NCBI GenBank assembly: GCA_030539295.1
Contig: JAUNSJ010000039.1
Span: 1 to 32,849, forward strand
DNA: 32,849 nucleotides
Direction of reading: 5' to 3'
Source: Planctomycetia bacterium
Lineage (GTDB): Bacteria; Planctomycetota; Planctomycetia; Pirellulales; Thermoguttaceae
Positions 30,566-32,849 of the stretch are shown here, piece after piece. The first letter of the stretch is position 1. Each line of letters begins with the position of its first letter. Both the position numbers and the translations under genes were made by a program. The notes beneath the pieces are model-generated. The model did not search any database and was not told the origin of the DNA. It saw nothing but the letters and a program-made list of their open reading frames with translations.

Positions 30566-32656
30566 ATGAGTAAAACGAATCTGAATAACTGGCGAAATAT
30601 TGGTATTTCCGCCCACATCGACTCGGGTAAGACGACCTTGAGCGAACGAATTTTGTATTACACGGGACGCACTCACCGCTTGGGCGAAGTCCACGACGGA
30701 CAGGCAACTATGGACCACATGGAGCTTGAACAGGAACGTGGCATAACGATTACCAGTGCGGCGACGAGTGTCCATTGGGGCGAAAACACGATCAATTTGA
30801 TTGATACGCCCGGCCATGTGGACTTTACCGTTGAGGTTGAACGCAGTTTGCGCATTCTGGACGGTGCCGTTTTGGTCCTCTGTTCCGTCGGCGGGGTCCA
30901 GGCGCAGTCGATTACCATTGACCGGCAGATGCGTCGTTACGCCGTGCCGCGTCTGGCGTTTATCAATAAGATGGACCGCGTGGGTGCCGACCCCTATCGC
31001 GTGGTCAAGCAGCTCAAAGACAAGCTGAATTGCGACGCCGTGCTGCTTCAGATGCCGATCGGGCGGGAAGCGAATTTCGAAGGCGTAATCGACTTGATTA
31101 CAGGTCAGGCGGTCTACTTCGACGGGGACCAGGGCGAACATATCCGTTACGAGCCTGTTCCGGAAGAGCTTAAGGCGGAGTACACTCGCAATCGGCAGGA
31201 GATGCTGGAATCGCTCTCTATGTACAGTGACCGGCTCATGGAGCTCTTGCTCGCCGAGGAACCTGTTCCGGAAGAGATGGTCTATTCGATTGTTAAGGAT
31301 GCGACTTTGTCCTTGCAATTGACCCCGGTTTTCGTGGGCACCGCCTATCGAAATAAAGGAATTCAGCCTCTTTTAGACGCCATATGCCGCTATTTGCCCT
31401 CGCCGCTGGAACGGGAATGCTATGTCTGGCCTATCGTTAATGGTCAACAGGCAGACCAAAAGCAGCTCCTGGCCGCCGACCCGGAAAAACCGCTCGTTGC
31501 CATGGCCTTTAAAACCGTCGAAGACCCCTATGGGACCCTGACCTTTATGCGTATTTATCAGGGAACCTTGGAAAAAGGAGGCTTCTGCTATAATCAGCGG
31601 TCTGGCGATAAGGAACGAATCAGCCGAATCTTTCGTATGCACGCCGATCAGCGGGTCGAGCTGGACCATGCGGAAGCGGGCGATATTGTTGCCGTGATTG
31701 GTATCGATTCCGTCAGTGGCGATACCTACGCGTCGGAACCAAAGTGCTGCTCGCTGGAATCCATTTTTGTCCCGGAACCGGTGATTCAGGTCGCTATTAA
31801 GCCGCTGTCGACAAAAGACGCCGACCGACTCTCAAAAGCCCTCTACCGCTTCCGAAAAGAAGACCCAACCTTAACGGTACGTACCGATAATGAAAGTGGT
31901 GAAACACTTATTGCCGGTATGGGTGAACTTCATCTGGACGTCTATATTGAGCGTATTCGACGTGAATATAAAGTCGACGTCGAAACCAGTGCTCCCAAGG
32001 TCAACTACCGGGAGGCGCCTGCGGTTACCGTCGAATTCGATTGCAAGCATAAGAAGCAGTCGGGTGGATCCGGACAGTTCGCTCATATTTGCGGAACCAT
32101 GGGTCCCATTCCGGAAGAGGAAGAGTCGAACGAGAATTTCATCTTCGAAGACAAGATAACCGGTGGCGTTATTCCCTCCAACTATATTCCGGCCATCGAA
32201 AAGGGCTATCGTGCCTCGTTGGAAAAAGGGCCGGTCGCCGGCTATCCGATCGTCAACTACAAGGTCCTCATAAACGACGGGTCGTTCCACGCGGTCGACT
32301 CAAGTGACTTGGCCTTCCGCATTTGTGCCCAGAACTCTGTTCGTGAATTCTTTCCCAAGACGAAACCGGCCATTCTGGAACCCATTATGAAGATGGAAAT
32401 CGAATGTCCCGCAAACTTCCAGGGAAACGTCGTTGGTGACCTGACCAGTCGTCGTGGAATCGTTAATATTACCGAAACGATTGGCAATACCTGTCGTATC
32501 GACGGCGAAATCCCGCTCGCTGAAGCGTTTGGCTACTCAACGACCTTGCGGAGTATGACACAAGGACAGGGAACGTTCAGTATGGAATTCCTGAAGTACA
32601 AGAAGGTTCCGAATTCCGTCCAGGAAGCCATTATCAAAGAGCGCAACAAGCGCTGA
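30566..32656 (+). CDS. fusA: Elongation factor G, spdEFG1/mitochondrial EFG1-like
   Basis: Ribosomal translocation GTPase, 696 residues. The ATG at 30566 is preferred over an in-frame TTG at 30560 because of AAAAAGG seven bases upstream. G motifs: G1 AHIDSGKT (16-23), G2 ERGITITSAAT, G3 DTPGH, G4 NKMD. Domains II-V follow in order, with GMGELHLDVYIERIRREY and SGGSGQFAHI in III-IV and GDLTSRRGIV in domain V. The Ser in AHIDSGKT, LSERILYYTGRTHRLGEVHDGQATMDHMELEQERGITI and the short HWGENTINLIDTPGH agree with the EF-G branch shared by spirochaetes, planctomycetes and mitochondria, which specialises in translocation while a second EF-G serves recycling. Classical bacterial EF-G usually reads AHIDAGKTT. 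The subfamily call is by motif memory. It is monocistronic in this window. Confidence 0.93.
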   Translation: MSKTNLNNWRNIGISAHIDSGKTTLSERILYYTGRTHRLGEVHDGQATMDHMELEQERGITITSAATSVHWGENTINLIDTPGHVDFTVEVERSLRILDGAVLVLCSVGGVQAQSITIDRQMRRYAVPRLAFINKMDRVGADPYRVVKQLKDKLNCDAVLLQMPIGREANFEGVIDLITGQAVYFDGDQGEHIRYEPVPEELKAEYTRNRQEMLESLSMYSDRLMELLLAEEPVPEEMVYSIVKDATLSLQLTPVFVGTAYRNKGIQPLLDAICRYLPSPLERECYVWPIVNGQQADQKQLLAADPEKPLVAMAFKTVEDPYGTLTFMRIYQGTLEKGGFCYNQRSGDKERISRIFRMHADQRVELDHAEAGDIVAVIGIDSVSGDTYASEPKCCSLESIFVPEPVIQVAIKPLSTKDADRLSKALYRFRKEDPTLTVRTDNESGETLIAGMGELHLDVYIERIRREYKVDVETSAPKVNYREAPAVTVEFDCKHKKQSGGSGQFAHICGTMGPIPEEEESNENFIFEDKITGGVIPSNYIPAIEKGYRASLEKGPVAGYPIVNYKVLINDGSFHAVDSSDLAFRICAQNSVREFFPKTKPAILEPIMKMEIECPANFQGNVVGDLTSRRGIVNITETIGNTCRIDGEIPLAEAFGYSTTLRSMTQGQGTFSMEFLKYKKVPNSVQEAIIKERNKR

Positions 32657-32684
32657 TCTTTCAGCAGGCTAACCGACACTCTCG

Positions 32685-32716
32685 CCCCGGGCTGACCCGG
32701 GGTGCCTTATCCTTTA
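32685..32716 (+). terminator. Terminator of the EF-G gene
   Basis: CCCCGGG (32685-32691), four-base loop CTGA, CCCGGGG (32696-32702), then TGCCTTATCCTTTA. A very stable stem with a modest T-rich tail, 28 bases after the stop. 32717-32849 shows no gene. Confidence 0.65.
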
Positions 32717-32849
32717 TTGATTCATGTATTCATGTACGCGAACGGATAAGCTCAAACTGGCATTGCCATTTCTTAAAAATTATTTTTCACAATTGCCGTG
32801 CGAAAACCGGACGGGGTAATGCCATATTTTGAATGGAAGGATCGAATAA

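Noticed and set aside
30509..31318. 269-codon open frame antisense to the EF-G gene
   Set aside because: It lies over conserved GTPase motifs of EF-G and shows no family features of its own.
1..32849. CRISPR arrays, tRNA or rRNA genes, complete insertion sequences
   Set aside because: No regularly spaced repeats, cloverleaf, rRNA signature or transposase were found on reading both strands by eye; a covariance-model scan was not possible.

Overview
The window reads as a moderate-GC chromosomal segment of a planctomycete, probably of the Pirellulales type. Evidence: two DUF1559 pseudopilin-like proteins ([15 protein letters not shown]-termini, AREAARR motif, near-identical GGE-VSL C-termini), tandem DUF1080 domains, an SHD1-domain protein, a C25 (gingipain-type) peptidase, a spirochaete/planctomycete-type second EF-G, and a dominant secreted or envelope gene complement. 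No tRNA, rRNA, CRISPR array, prophage or intact transposase was seen.

Layout. 1-2.4 kb (+): pyrK, purE and a solo DpnI homologue (methyl-directed restriction endonuclease). 2.4-6.8 kb (-): HpcH/HpaI aldolase, the collapsed remnant of a neutral-ceramidase-type gene, a sialidase-like BNR protein, a small lipoprotein, and DUF1559 gene 1. 6.9-10.4 kb (-): an operon of zinc-ribbon membrane protein, plsC and nadE; the NadE glutaminase domain appears to have lost its catalytic Lys and Cys. 10.6-10.74 kb: a 141-bp MITE-like element with perfect 13-bp terminal inverted repeats. 10.96-13.0 kb (+): a coupled trio of coiled-coil protein, DacZ-like diadenylate cyclase and ComB. 13.2-14.1 kb (+): secreted Ala-rich coiled-coil protein. 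14.3-17.5 kb (-): DUF1559 gene 2, hemD, TraB-like protein. 17.9-21.1 kb (+): tandem DUF1080 protein and C25 peptidase. 21.2 kb (-): lone cyclic-nucleotide-binding domain. 22.0-26.1 kb (+): DUF2157-GDYXXLXY fusion and SHD1/WD40-like protein. 26.1-30.3 kb (-): large LptA/OstA-like protein coupled to queG. 30.5-32.7 kb (+): spdEFG1-type EF-G.

The most striking observation is shared by the two DUF1559 genes. Each has a good sigma70-type promoter, an AAGGAG ribosome site and an ATG, but the short frame opened there runs into a poly-G tract (12 G and 11 G) and stops just after it. The pseudopilin body is open only in a different frame. In both cases one extra G, or two fewer, would join the strong start to the body. 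This is the architecture of phase-variable contingency loci, or of obligate slippage; homopolymer under-calling in the assembly is the main competing explanation.
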